Assembly: GCA_937873795.1 (NCBI GenBank)
Contig: CALMWE010000257.1
Span: 1 to 42,779, forward strand
Length of the DNA: 42,779 nucleotides
Direction: 5' to 3'
From: an uncultured Caryophanales bacterium
GTDB taxonomy: Bacteria > Bacillota_I > Bacilli_A > RFN20 > CAG-826
In this document: one piece after another, positions 32,393 through 40,028 of the stretch
How positions within the stretch are numbered: the stretch's first letter is position 1
How the letters are laid out: each line of letters opens with the position of its first letter
Translations under genes and position numbers: made by a program
The notes under the pieces: model-generated
Seen by the model: the letters and a program-made list of their open reading frames with translations, nothing else
Database searches by the model: none
What the model was told of the DNA's origin: nothing

Positions 32393-32459
32393 GTAAGTTT
32401 TTTCCAAAAGAAGACTTACCAGAGAAACCGCTTCAAGGGCTTGAGTCGGTTTCTTTTTT
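32393..32459 (+). ncRNA. Putative small RNA, unit 2
   Basis: About 67 bases from the predicted start to a T run. GTAAGT (32393-32398) pairs with ACTTAC (32414-32419), and GAAACCG (32424-32430) pairs with CGGTTTC (32447-32453), enclosing CTTCAAG/CTTGAG and followed by six T, a strong terminator. No reading frame with a ribosome site fits inside. It could instead be the attenuated leader of the LRR gene at 32537, but that gene has its own -10 box downstream of the terminator. Confidence 0.5.
32424..32459 (+). terminator. Terminator of RNA unit 2
   Basis: GAAACCG/CGGTTTC outer stem, CTTCAAG/CTTGAG inner stem with one bulged T, then TTTTTT. Confidence 0.88.
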
Positions 32460-32504
32460 GTTTATGACACCTGTCGTGAAGTGCACTTAACAAAGTTTCA
32501 TTTT

Positions 32505-32513
32505 TGCTATGAT
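32505..32513 (+). promoter_or_regulatory. Extended -10 promoter of the first large LRR protein
   Basis: TGC followed by TATGAT (32508-32513), 23 bases before the start codon; the -35 position is weak. Confidence 0.6.
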
Positions 32514-32536
32514 GACTTTAAGGTGAGGAAAAAGTT

Positions 32537-34741
32537 ATGAATTTCCCGAAAAAGACAGCCCTGCTTTCAGTCAGTTCGCTTCTTTTGGTTGCGCTTGCGA
32601 TGGTCCTAAAAATCGATCCTCCGGAAACGATTGCCGACAGCCCGACCCCATATACGGTTTCGTTGACCACCGAAGATCCCGCACTCATCAGTTCGGGAAC
32701 CTATGGCAGTGGCACCAAAACAGTGAAATACGTCACCTTCGAATATTATCTAGCTAAGGATAATGCCTCTTACCACACCGAGCTCAATACCTCAGGCTAT
32801 ATCGGCAATGCCTCAACCAGCCAAATAACGTCCATCACCCAAATCGAAGCCAGCTTCATCGGGAATGTCAAACTCGAAGTGGGTTACGACTACGGCACGG
32901 TGATTCACACCACCAGTCCGTTTTTCTCGTCCACACCGGTCGTCTTCACCGATAATCCCTACTTTTTCCGGATTACCGTATTGTCCGGTGTCTTGACTTT
33001 AAATAGTCTCACCGTGACTTACAGTTGCTTGCCCACTCCGGCAAGTCCTGTCTATACGTTTGATACCGACCATTATGTCGTCTCCGGATACACCAAACGT
33101 CCGACCTCTGTGGTCATCCCATCCACCTATAACGGCTACCCGGTAACTCAGATTGCCTCGGGTGCGTTCATGAACGCTTCCATCCTACAAAGCATCTCCA
33201 TTCCCAGCAGTGTCACGGTCATCGGCGATGGTGCTTTTGGAAACTGTGTTTCCCTGAGTTCCATTACCCTTCCCGATGTTTCCTTCATCGGCTCCGGTTT
33301 ATTCTATAATTGCCCTTCTTTGATGAGTATCACCATCCCCAGTACGGTGACCATGATTGGTGAATCCGCCTTCTATGGCTGCACGGGCTTAACAAGCATC
33401 ACGATTCCCAGCGGAGTAACTTCGTTAGGACAATCGACGTTTGAAACCTGCACCAACCTCGCCACGATCAACGGCGGAAGTGGACTGACCAGCATCGGCC
33501 GTGACGCCTTTACCGGCACCCCATGGTTAACTACGTTACGTAGCGGCGACGCCGATAAAGTCATTGTTTATCGCAACATTATCATCGATGCCTTAACCGC
33601 GACCGGTGATATCGATGTGCACCTTGAAACCATCACGAAAGTCTCCGATGGCGCGTTTGCCGGTTGCACCGACATCACATCCGTCGTCCTTCCCGAAGGT
33701 GTCACCTATATCGGTGAATACGCGTTCCAATACTGCAATAGTATGACCAGCTTCACGATGCCCAGCACCGTGACCACGATCGGTAAGAGTGCCTTCTATG
33801 GCTGTTCAAAAGTGACTTCGATGACCCTTCCCAGCGGTATCACCCGCATCGAAGATGAAACGTTCTATCAATGCTTCGCCATCAATAACTTAGTCATCCC
33901 CAGTGGTGTGACCCATATCGGCGAAAATGCGTTCCATTCGTGTGCTTCGCTCGCCAACCTTACGATTCCCTCCAGCGTAACTTCCTTAGGTTCGTATGCC
34001 TTTGCCAACACCGCGTGGTTGACAGCCCAACAAGGGATTAACCCGATGGTCATCCTGAATAACCTCTTTCTCATCGACGGTTCCACGATTACGACCGCCT
34101 CGGTCAGTGTTCCTTCCGGAGTCACCCATATCATGAAGAGCGCGTTTGAATATAACGCCTCCATCACCTCCGTGACGCTTCCCGACGGACTCGTCAAAAT
34201 CGAAGACAATGCCTTCGCCGGGTGCAGTAACCTTGCCTCCATCAATTTACCCGAAAGTATTACTTCGATCGGCATCTATGGCTTTGCCATGTGCGAGATG
34301 TTGACTTCACTGACTTTCCCCAGCGGCATTACCCGGATGGAAGACTATGTCTTATTCGATTGCATCCGTTTGACTTCGTTCACGATTCCTGCGGGTGTCA
34401 CATATATCGGTGTTAGTGCGTTCCATTACTGCTCCGGTTTGACTTCTTTAGTTTTACCCAGCGGGGTCACCGAAATCGGCTTGAACGCCTTTAATAACTG
34501 CACCCATTTGGCCAGCATCACCATCCCCGTGGGGGTTACCGAGCTTGGCAACTTCACGTTTGATACCTGCAGTGCTTTAACCACGATTTACTACGAAGGT
34601 ACGACCATGGCCCAATGGAACGCCATTGTCCTCGATACGTACACGTTCAATAATGCTGCCTCCCATACGGTGTATCTCTACAGCTCCGAAAACTATACCG
34701 GCTATTGGCGTTACGTCACCGGTGTTCCGACGTTGTGGTAA
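32537..34741 (+). CDS. Large exported BspA-type LRR_5 surface protein
   Basis: A 734-residue exported protein. It has a hydrophobic N-terminal segment (about 8-24) followed by KIDPPETIADS, then a beta-rich domain to about residue 170 that recurs in the protein at 40029, and then LRR_5 repeats to about residue 700 (units of the type ITIPSGVTSLGQSTFETC). The last 40 residues (YYEGTTMAQWNAIV...) are the standard BspA-type end with a strand pair. No LPxTG, lipobox or C-terminal membrane helix is visible, so attachment is unclear. Such proteins bind host matrix or other bacteria. GGTGAGG precedes the start. Two RNA-like units lie directly upstream. Confidence 0.93.
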   Translation: MNFPKKTALLSVSSLLLVALAMVLKIDPPETIADSPTPYTVSLTTEDPALISSGTYGSGTKTVKYVTFEYYLAKDNASYHTELNTSGYIGNASTSQITSITQIEASFIGNVKLEVGYDYGTVIHTTSPFFSSTPVVFTDNPYFFRITVLSGVLTLNSLTVTYSCLPTPASPVYTFDTDHYVVSGYTKRPTSVVIPSTYNGYPVTQIASGAFMNASILQSISIPSSVTVIGDGAFGNCVSLSSITLPDVSFIGSGLFYNCPSLMSITIPSTVTMIGESAFYGCTGLTSITIPSGVTSLGQSTFETCTNLATINGGSGLTSIGRDAFTGTPWLTTLRSGDADKVIVYRNIIIDALTATGDIDVHLETITKVSDGAFAGCTDITSVVLPEGVTYIGEYAFQYCNSMTSFTMPSTVTTIGKSAFYGCSKVTSMTLPSGITRIEDETFYQCFAINNLVIPSGVTHIGENAFHSCASLANLTIPSSVTSLGSYAFANTAWLTAQQGINPMVILNNLFLIDGSTITTASVSVPSGVTHIMKSAFEYNASITSVTLPDGLVKIEDNAFAGCSNLASINLPESITSIGIYGFAMCEMLTSLTFPSGITRMEDYVLFDCIRLTSFTIPAGVTYIGVSAFHYCSGLTSLVLPSGVTEIGLNAFNNCTHLASITIPVGVTELGNFTFDTCSALTTIYYEGTTMAQWNAIVLDTYTFNNAASHTVYLYSSENYTGYWRYVTGVPTLW

Positions 34742-34814
34742 GTTTCTTATCACTTCGTTTGTGTCTTATCTCATTATTGGTTATGCTTAGATCATCCCCA
34801 AGGAGGGCAAACCC

Positions 34815-35147
34815 ATGATTGAAAAAGTGTTTGGTTATACAGTCTCCGAAAGTAAAGTCATCGAAAAAGCGGTGGTGGACGAAACCGTCAACCTGATGCA
34901 TATGGTCCTTCCCCAAGGCGAAGGCTTACCCATCCATATGAGCAATGCCAACCTCTACATGACCGTCGTGCGAGGAACATTGACGATTACCTTAGGAAAG
35001 AATCCGCCGAATGTCTATGAACGCGGCAAAATCCTCAGCATCCCCTATGGCGTGTTGATGAATGTCCGTAACGAACATCCCGAGGTTCTCGAATTGTTCG
35101 TGTTCAAAACCCCGGTTCCGGGTTCAGAAATCTACACCAAGAAATAA
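34815..35147 (+). CDS. Small cupin-domain protein
   Basis: A 110-residue single-domain beta-barrel protein. Cupin motif 1 is recognisable from GEGLPIHMSNANLYMTVVRG (about 36-55) with only part of the usual metal-binding set (H41, then N rather than a second His), and motif 2 as IPYGVLMNVRN (about 79-89), where the His is also absent. Metal binding may therefore be weak or lost. Cupins of this size are sensors, isomerases or small-molecule binders. AAGGAGG precedes the start. The transcript ends at a bidirectional terminator facing DegV. Confidence 0.82.
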   Translation: MIEKVFGYTVSESKVIEKAVVDETVNLMHMVLPQGEGLPIHMSNANLYMTVVRGTLTITLGKNPPNVYERGKILSIPYGVLMNVRNEHPEVLELFVFKTPVPGSEIYTKK

Positions 35148-35151
35148 CAAA

Positions 35152-35178
35152 AAAAGGACTCAGCTCGAGTCCTTTTAC
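35152..35178. terminator. Bidirectional terminator between cupin and DegV
   Basis: AAAAGGACTC (35152-35161) pairs with GAGTCCTTTT (35167-35176), with A and T runs outside. Confidence 0.92.
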
Positions 35179-35180
35179 TT

Positions 35181-36008
35181 TTAGTAAGAAACGATGATGC
35201 CTTTTTCTAAGGCGTAATAGGAAGTCAGTCCACGCATCTTCGAGACGATGACTTCCTTGAACGGATAGAACTTGCGGATCAAACCCGCTAAGAAGGAGGC
35301 CGTCTTTTCGTCGTCGCAGTGGGACACGACACAGGTCTTATCGGCTAATGGTGTCTTATCCTTACCGATGGTTTCCACCAACGTATGCAGGGCCACTTTC
35401 AAGGTCCGGATTTTAGCGAGCACTTTGATTTCGCCGTCTTGACCCGCGCATAAGGGTTTGATGTTGAGGAACGAAGCGATGCTTTTGGCAATCTTGCTCA
35501 TCCGTCCGTTACGGACCAAGTTGTCGAACTTTTGAAGCACGAACAATAACTTTTGGTCTTTGACTTTCTTATCGATCGCGGTAACGATTTCTTCATAGGA
35601 TAAGCCTTCGTTGATCAATCCTACCAATTGGTCGACGATCAAGCGTTCGGCGCCGCTGACGAGTTTGGAGTCGATGACGTGTACTTTGTTACTGGCCATC
35701 GTAGAGGCTAAGAAAGCAGAATTGAAGGAACCGCTCAGCTTGGACGATAACGTGACGCAGAAGACGTATTCGGCGCCTTCGTAGGCATTGAGGAACACGC
35801 CGGGAGACGGGCACGACGAAGAGGTCTTGGCGTTGGCGTTCTTGAGTGAACTCATCAACGCTTCGAGTTTTAGGGCATCATCATCCACGAATTCGACGCC
35901 ACCGACGGTAATCGTCAAGGGGCACACTTCGAATCCGATATCGGTATTTTTAAGGTAGTCACTCGTGAGGTCGCTCGCGCTATCCACGACAATTTTGAAC
36001 TTGGTCAT
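35181..36008 (-). CDS. DegV-family fatty-acid-binding protein
   Basis: A 275-residue cytoplasmic protein that binds a fatty acid, usually as FakB for the fatty acid kinase FakA in Bacillota. It begins with KIVVDSASDL (DegV opening), has TSSSCPSPG (about 62-70) where the carboxylate-binding Ser lies, SSKLSGSFNSA (about 87-97), and RNGRMSKIAKS (about 166-176), all typical. The start at 36008 follows AGGAGG, with a rather long 12-base gap. No fakA-like gene is in the window. The promoter region carries a TGCAT-N5-ATGCA palindrome. Confidence 0.93.
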   Translation of the reverse strand: MTKFKIVVDSASDLTSDYLKNTDIGFEVCPLTITVGGVEFVDDDALKLEALMSSLKNANAKTSSSCPSPGVFLNAYEGAEYVFCVTLSSKLSGSFNSAFLASTMASNKVHVIDSKLVSGAERLIVDQLVGLINEGLSYEEIVTAIDKKVKDQKLLFVLQKFDNLVRNGRMSKIAKSIASFLNIKPLCAGQDGEIKVLAKIRTLKVALHTLVETIGKDKTPLADKTCVVSHCDDEKTASFLAGLIRKFYPFKEVIVSKMRGLTSYYALEKGIIVSY

Positions 36009-36032
36009 TTCTATAGAAATCCTCCTAGGAGA

Positions 36033-36047
36033 TGCATAATTAATGCA
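36033..36047. repeat. Inverted repeat in the DegV leader
   Basis: TGCAT (36033-36037), five bases, ATGCA (36043-36047). Further TGCA copies follow at about 36057 and 36064. It could be an operator for DegV. Confidence 0.4.
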
Positions 36048-36198
36048 CGAAAAAAATGCAAGATGCAAGGAATATTATTTGAAACCGACAAATTGATGTG
36101 AAATGTTGAATAAACGAACACCTCCAATTTTTCAAAAACGTGGAAAGCCACAGAAACCGAAAATGGGAATGTTCATTCTTTTTATGATGGTTTGTTTG

Positions 36199-36204
36199 TA
36201 TAAT
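36199..36204 (+). promoter_or_regulatory. -10 box of the membrane protein gene at 36256
   Basis: Perfect TATAAT, 51 bases before the chosen start; no clear -35 box. Confidence 0.5.
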
Positions 36205-36255
36205 AAAAGCGTCAATAAAAATATTTACCATAAGAAATATCAGGGAGTGGTCATC

Positions 36256-37284
36256 ATGACACACGTCTATCGTCAATCCGGGAAAACACTTTTATCACTC
36301 ATCACCGCGGGTCTTTCCTTCTTATTCTGTGTGCTTTTCATCATTCTTCCCGTCGGAGTCAACTTCTACTGGAAGATTGGCATCCTAGCGGTTTCCATCC
36401 TCATCTGCATTCTTTCGCTTTTATCGTTCTTCAAACGGATGCAGAAGATCGATGCCATCTTCGTGAAAGATAAGAAAATCACTTTAATGACGCGTAAAAA
36501 TAGGTTCTTCGAAAGTGCGGACCAACTCAACCCGCCCGAAAAGAAGAAAAAACGGATTTGGGTCCGTGAATGCCTCGCCGACGATCTTGCCGGATTTGCC
36601 TTATGTGACGGAAGGGAAATTCTCACCGGAACGTATCTCACCGATCAAAACGTGCGCAAAGAAATCACGCCCTTGATTCATACGATGTATCTCTTCGGCG
36701 GCTTTGCCTTGGTCGGTTTAGCCAACATCTCCTCCAAACCCATCGTCATGATTCCGGAAACCTCACCCAAAGCGAAACGTTACGACCTTCCCAAAGAAGA
36801 CCGTGAGGCCTTCATGGCGATGCAACGGTATCTCGTCTTGAAACTCAAAAACGGCCACGAATGGGTGCTCAATGCCGAAGGGTATACCCCCATGGATTTA
36901 CTGGCCTTCATCAGTGAACTGGAAACCCTCACCGGACTCAAAGCGTTATGCCCCGAAAAAGTCACGCCCATCGACTATCCCGGCTATGAAAAGAAGTATT
37001 GGAAGTTAACCCTTGCCTATGGCATCGCCACCTTGGCGTTTACTTTAGTCACAAGCCTTCTTCTCTTACTGCTTCCGTCACCTAGCAACGGTGTTTATTA
37101 TCTCGAAGCCTTACTCGTCTTGATTTCCTGTTTTGCCGGTGTGTTCTTTGCGATGCTTCTGGGTGTTTCCTTCTTTGACGGTAAATCCGTCTTGCCCCAA
37201 CGTGCGAAGAAGTACATCCTCTGGAACGGCATCATGATTCTTTTGGTCTTATCCTTATTGGCCTTCATCGTCAAAATCCTGTAA
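36256..37284 (+). CDS. Membrane protein with a large cytoplasmic insert, unknown
   Basis: A 342-residue protein: two N-terminal helices (about 11-33 and 37-58), a charged soluble region of about 190 residues (with KKKKRIWVRECLADD), then three C-terminal helices (about 258-280, 288-310 and 325-342). I start at ATG 36256 because AGGGAGTGG lies before it; longer readings start upstream of the TATAAT box. The soluble part, sitting between helix pairs and opening with IDAIFVKDKKITLMTRKN, has a PH-like strand pattern. No family is recognised. Confidence 0.75.
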   Translation: MTHVYRQSGKTLLSLITAGLSFLFCVLFIILPVGVNFYWKIGILAVSILICILSLLSFFKRMQKIDAIFVKDKKITLMTRKNRFFESADQLNPPEKKKKRIWVRECLADDLAGFALCDGREILTGTYLTDQNVRKEITPLIHTMYLFGGFALVGLANISSKPIVMIPETSPKAKRYDLPKEDREAFMAMQRYLVLKLKNGHEWVLNAEGYTPMDLLAFISELETLTGLKALCPEKVTPIDYPGYEKKYWKLTLAYGIATLAFTLVTSLLLLLLPSPSNGVYYLEALLVLISCFAGVFFAMLLGVSFFDGKSVLPQRAKKYILWNGIMILLVLSLLAFIVKIL

Positions 37285-37322
37285 ATCCATAATCCCATCG
37301 ACACATCCCGTGGTTTTGCCTT

Positions 37323-37328
37323 TATAAT
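37323..37328 (+). promoter_or_regulatory. -10 box of the NYN-LOTUS gene
   Basis: Perfect TATAAT, 29 bases before the start codon; TCGACA further upstream gives an overlong 19-base spacer. Confidence 0.5.
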
Positions 37329-37357
37329 GGAACTATCGAGAAACTGAGGAACCCTGA

Positions 37358-38149
37358 ATGGAAAAAAGCATAGCGTTATTAATCGATACCGAAAATATCT
37401 CCGCGACCTACGCGTCGATCATCATCGACGAACTCAATAAGATGGGCACGATCACTGTAAGACGTGTCTACGGCGACTGGTCCAGCGACGTCATCCGCCC
37501 GTGGAAAGAAAAGATTGCCGAATACGGCTTAACCCCAATCCAACAATACGCCTACGTCAAAGGCAAGAACGTCTCGGACTTCACCCTTGTCATCGATGCG
37601 ATGGACTTACTCTATAAAGACAAAGTCGATACCTTCTGCATCGTCAGCTCGGACTCCGACTTCACCAAACTCGTGACCCGCCTCAAAGAAGACAACAAAA
37701 CGGTGGTGGGCATGGGCGAAAGCAAATCGCCTTTATCATTGGTCAACTCCTTTGAACAATTCATTTATTTGGACGCTTTGAAGAAAGACGCCATCAAGCA
37801 AAAGAAAGTCAAAGAAGCCGTCAAACCCGACGAACCCAAAGAAGTGCTCAAAGACAAAACCCCGAAAGACTCGATTTCTCCGTTGGAAGATATCTTGGAT
37901 TACCTGAAGAAAGTACTCTCCGAACTCGAAGATCAAGGCGAAGGCTGGGTCTTCTGGAGTGCGGCCTATAATTTACTGCAAAAGAAATTCCCAGGATTCA
38001 ATCCCCGTAACTACGGACGCATCGCCAAGCCGATCGAATTCTTCAAAACGAAAAACTTCGATTTCAAGAAAGATGGCTTAGTGGTGTTCATCAAATCACA
38101 AGAATTCGCTCCGGATCCCACCGAGAACTACAACTTGTTCAAGCCGTGA
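37358..38149 (+). CDS. NYN-domain RNase-like protein with C-terminal LOTUS (OST-HTH) domain
   Basis: A 263-residue protein with a PIN-like NYN nuclease domain: D10 and N13 in LIDTEN, D80 and D83 in VIDAMDLL, and D99/D101 in SSDSDF form the metal site. After a lysine-rich linker (about 145-175) comes an OST-HTH/LOTUS domain (about 185-255, with GWVFWSAAYNLLQKKFPGFN) that binds RNA or G-quadruplex-like structures. This is the LabA-like arrangement widespread in bacteria, believed to act in RNA processing. GAGGAACC precedes the start. A 57-residue membrane peptide gene follows 20 bases later. Confidence 0.92.
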   Translation: MEKSIALLIDTENISATYASIIIDELNKMGTITVRRVYGDWSSDVIRPWKEKIAEYGLTPIQQYAYVKGKNVSDFTLVIDAMDLLYKDKVDTFCIVSSDSDFTKLVTRLKEDNKTVVGMGESKSPLSLVNSFEQFIYLDALKKDAIKQKKVKEAVKPDEPKEVLKDKTPKDSISPLEDILDYLKKVLSELEDQGEGWVFWSAAYNLLQKKFPGFNPRNYGRIAKPIEFFKTKNFDFKKDGLVVFIKSQEFAPDPTENYNLFKP

Positions 38150-38169
38150 TCGAAAAGAGGTCATGAACC

Positions 38170-38343
38170 ATGATTCGTCGCTTACTAGGTCTGGTCTTCT
38201 CGTTGGTCTTCGTCGTCATCGTCTTTGCGGTCCTCTTCGCCATCGGCGGGTTGGCCCTCATCGGGACGATCTTTACCGCGATCTGGGGCTTCCTCGTGGT
38301 GATTTGGAACATCGTCTTCGGCTTCTTCGCCGGCCTTTTCTAA
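38170..38343 (+). CDS. 57-residue hydrophobic membrane peptide
   Basis: A short gene missed by a usual length cut-off: ATG at 38170, stop TAA at 38341, with GAGGT about 9 bases before the start. The peptide starts MIRRLLGLVF and continues as two hydrophobic segments (about 6-29 and 33-55) joined by a glycine-rich turn (AIGGLALIG), giving a positive-inside hairpin. It lies 20 bases after the NYN-LOTUS gene and before a terminator, so the two genes share a transcript. A reading in another frame across this region lacks a ribosome site. Its function is unknown; type I toxin-like peptide or membrane anchor are possibilities. Confidence 0.72.
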   Translation: MIRRLLGLVFSLVFVVIVFAVLFAIGGLALIGTIFTAIWGFLVVIWNIVFGFFAGLF

Positions 38344-38367
38344 TTCAAGACAAAAACAATCAAACGA

Positions 38368-38396
38368 AACCTCATCATCGCATGATGGGGTTTTTT
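38368..38396 (+). terminator. Terminator of the NYN-LOTUS operon
   Basis: AACCTCATCAT (38368-38378) pairs with ATGATGGGGTT (38382-38392, one G-U), then a T run. Confidence 0.92.
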
Positions 38397-38436
38397 GTTT
38401 GAGGTGCTTTTCAGGTTTAGAAAAAGGAAAGGAGTA

Positions 38437-38496
38437 TGCAAAACGCGGAAACAAAAAAATGCAAAACACGGAAGCAAAACATTGTAAAACACGGAA
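38437..38496 (+). repeat. Three 14-base iterons at exact 23-base spacing in the DUF4143 promoter
   Basis: TGCAAAACGCGGAA (38437-38450), TGCAAAACACGGAA (38460-38473) and TGTAAAACACGGAA (38483-38496), consensus TGYAAAACRCGGAA. The third copy includes most of the -35 box and the spacer of the promoter. Period 23 puts the copies on nearly the same DNA face (about two turns). Confidence 0.9.
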
Positions 38497-38510
38497 ATGT
38501 GGGTTATATT
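38482..38510 (+). promoter_or_regulatory. Promoter of the AAA/DUF4143 ATPase, overlapped by iteron 3
   Basis: TTGTAA (38482-38487), an exact 17-base spacer and TATATT (38505-38510), so binding to the third iteron would block RNA polymerase. Confidence 0.75.
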
Positions 38511-38528
38511 TAGAACGGGTGATAAACG

Positions 38529-39791
38529 ATGGAAAAGTATTTAAATCGAGTCGCTGATGACATCTTGGCCAAAAAACTTGAAGCTTCAGGAGCTGTTTTA
38601 ATCGTTGGCCCCAAATGGTGTGGAAAAACATCAACAGGGGAACGCTATGCCCGAAGCGTTCTATACCTCCAAGATCCTCGTCAATCGGAAATATATAAAC
38701 GAATTGCCGATGTCGATCCAACCCTCCTTCTGGCTGGAGAAACGCCACGTTTGATTGATGAATGGCAGATGGCTCCAAGCCTTTGGGACGCCATACGTTT
38801 CACCATCGATCAAAGGAAAAAAGAGAATCAATTCATTCTTACTGGCTCTACGTGTGTGGATTGGAATTCTGTTTCCCATAGCGGAACGGGAAGAATTTCT
38901 CGTATGTTGATGCGCCCTATGAGTCTTTTTGAGTCTTTAGACTCTTCCGGTGTGGTTTCGTTGAAGGCGCTTTTCGACAAAGAAAAAAAGATTCAGGGTT
39001 CTTCAAATCATTCGATTTCGGACTTGGCAAAACTCATCATCCGTGGCGGGTGGCCTTCTTCGATTGGCAAAAGTGATACAGTTGCTTTGCAAAAAGCCAT
39101 TGACTATGTCGAATCCATTATTCAGATTGATATCAGCCGTGAGAATGGCGTCGAGAAAAACCCTGTTTTGGTTCGTGCATTTATGAAGTCTTATGCCCGC
39201 AATTTGGCAACCATGGCCTCCATTCCAACCCTTCAAAAAGATATCGTTGGTTATGATGAAACGCTCTCCGATAAAACCATCGCTTCGTATATTCAAAGTC
39301 TTCGCAATCTTTTTGTGATCGAAGATCTTCCGGCATGGAGTCCTGCACTGCGCTCAAAGACCTCGATGCGAACTTCCCTCAAACGGTTTTTTGTCGATCC
39401 TTCGATTGGCACGGCTTTGTTTCGCATGACCCCCGGAAAACTGATGGAGGATTTCAATTATTTTGGGTATTTGTTCGAATCGCTTTGCATTCGTGACTTG
39501 AGAGTTTATGCCTCAGCGTTGGATGGGGAAGTTTTCCATTATCACGACCGAAATGACGTCGAGGTGGATGCGGTGGTTTGTTTAAACGACGGCCGCTGGG
39601 GAGCTATCGAGATCAAATTGGGAACGAGTGAAATTGAGAAAGGCGTCAATCACCTTCTGAAGCTTGCCGATATGGTAGATACCGAAAAAATGAGTGAACC
39701 TTCTTTTTTAATGGTCCTTACCGGGACGGGTTATGCCTTTACTCAAAAAGATGGGATTATCGTTGTTCCCATCGGCTGTTTAAAAGATTAA
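38529..39791 (+). CDS. AAA ATPase with C-terminal DUF4143 domain
   Basis: A 420-residue protein of a widespread, often multicopy bacterial and archaeal family. The N-terminal AAA part has Walker A VGPKWCGKTST (about 27-37), Walker B RLIDEWQM (about 75-82) and a sensor-like ILTGST (about 102-107); the C-terminal DUF4143 part (about 205-385) has a PD-(D/E)xK-like core E-V-D-A-V-V ... A-I-E-I-K (about 347-364) resembling a nuclease-fold site. Function is unproven; the family is often carried on mobile or defence islands. The ribosome site is weak (GGGTGAT). The promoter lies within three regularly spaced repeats, implying its own regulation. Confidence 0.93.
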   Translation: MEKYLNRVADDILAKKLEASGAVLIVGPKWCGKTSTGERYARSVLYLQDPRQSEIYKRIADVDPTLLLAGETPRLIDEWQMAPSLWDAIRFTIDQRKKENQFILTGSTCVDWNSVSHSGTGRISRMLMRPMSLFESLDSSGVVSLKALFDKEKKIQGSSNHSISDLAKLIIRGGWPSSIGKSDTVALQKAIDYVESIIQIDISRENGVEKNPVLVRAFMKSYARNLATMASIPTLQKDIVGYDETLSDKTIASYIQSLRNLFVIEDLPAWSPALRSKTSMRTSLKRFFVDPSIGTALFRMTPGKLMEDFNYFGYLFESLCIRDLRVYASALDGEVFHYHDRNDVEVDAVVCLNDGRWGAIEIKLGTSEIEKGVNHLLKLADMVDTEKMSEPSFLMVLTGTGYAFTQKDGIIVVPIGCLKD

Positions 39792-39827
39792 TATTTTCTT
39801 TTCCTCTTAGGTTTTCCAAAAGCAGTA

Positions 39828-39849
39828 ACCCTTTCTAGGAGGGTGTTTT
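39828..39849 (+). terminator. Terminator of the DUF4143 gene
   Basis: ACCCT (39828-39832) pairs with AGGGT (39840-39844), then GTTTT. Confidence 0.65.
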
Positions 39850-39862
39850 GATATCCTTTGAG

Positions 39863-39891
39863 TCCCTTTCAAAAAGAAAAGAGGGATTTTT
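39863..39891 (+). terminator. Second terminator-like hairpin before the LRR gene
   Basis: TCCCT (39863-39867) pairs with AGGGA (39882-39886), with TTC/GAA inside, then five T. Confidence 0.55.
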
Positions 39892-39996
39892 CATTTCCAT
39901 GACGATAAGTTTCATCCGAGGCAAAATGGAGTGATAAAATCTGCCGTTTTCTAAGGCTTAAAGGAAAACACTACTGTAAACTTAAACATTTAACGT

Positions 39997-40002
39997 TATA
40001 AT
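39997..40002 (+). promoter_or_regulatory. -10 box of the second large LRR protein gene
   Basis: Perfect TATAAT; CTGTAA lies 17 bases upstream (39974-39979). A transcript start near 40009 leaves no room for a ribosome site before ATG 40014, so ATG 40029 is used. Confidence 0.6.
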
Positions 40003-40028
40003 AAGGCTATTGAATGAGGAAAAAAGCA

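Noticed and set aside
36103-36255. N-terminal extension of the membrane protein at 36256
   Set aside because: It would start upstream of the TATAAT box at 36199 and has no ribosome site.
38163-38402. 79-codon frame downstream of the NYN-LOTUS gene
   Set aside because: It is out of frame with the 57-residue membrane peptide, is very arginine-rich, and crosses the terminator.
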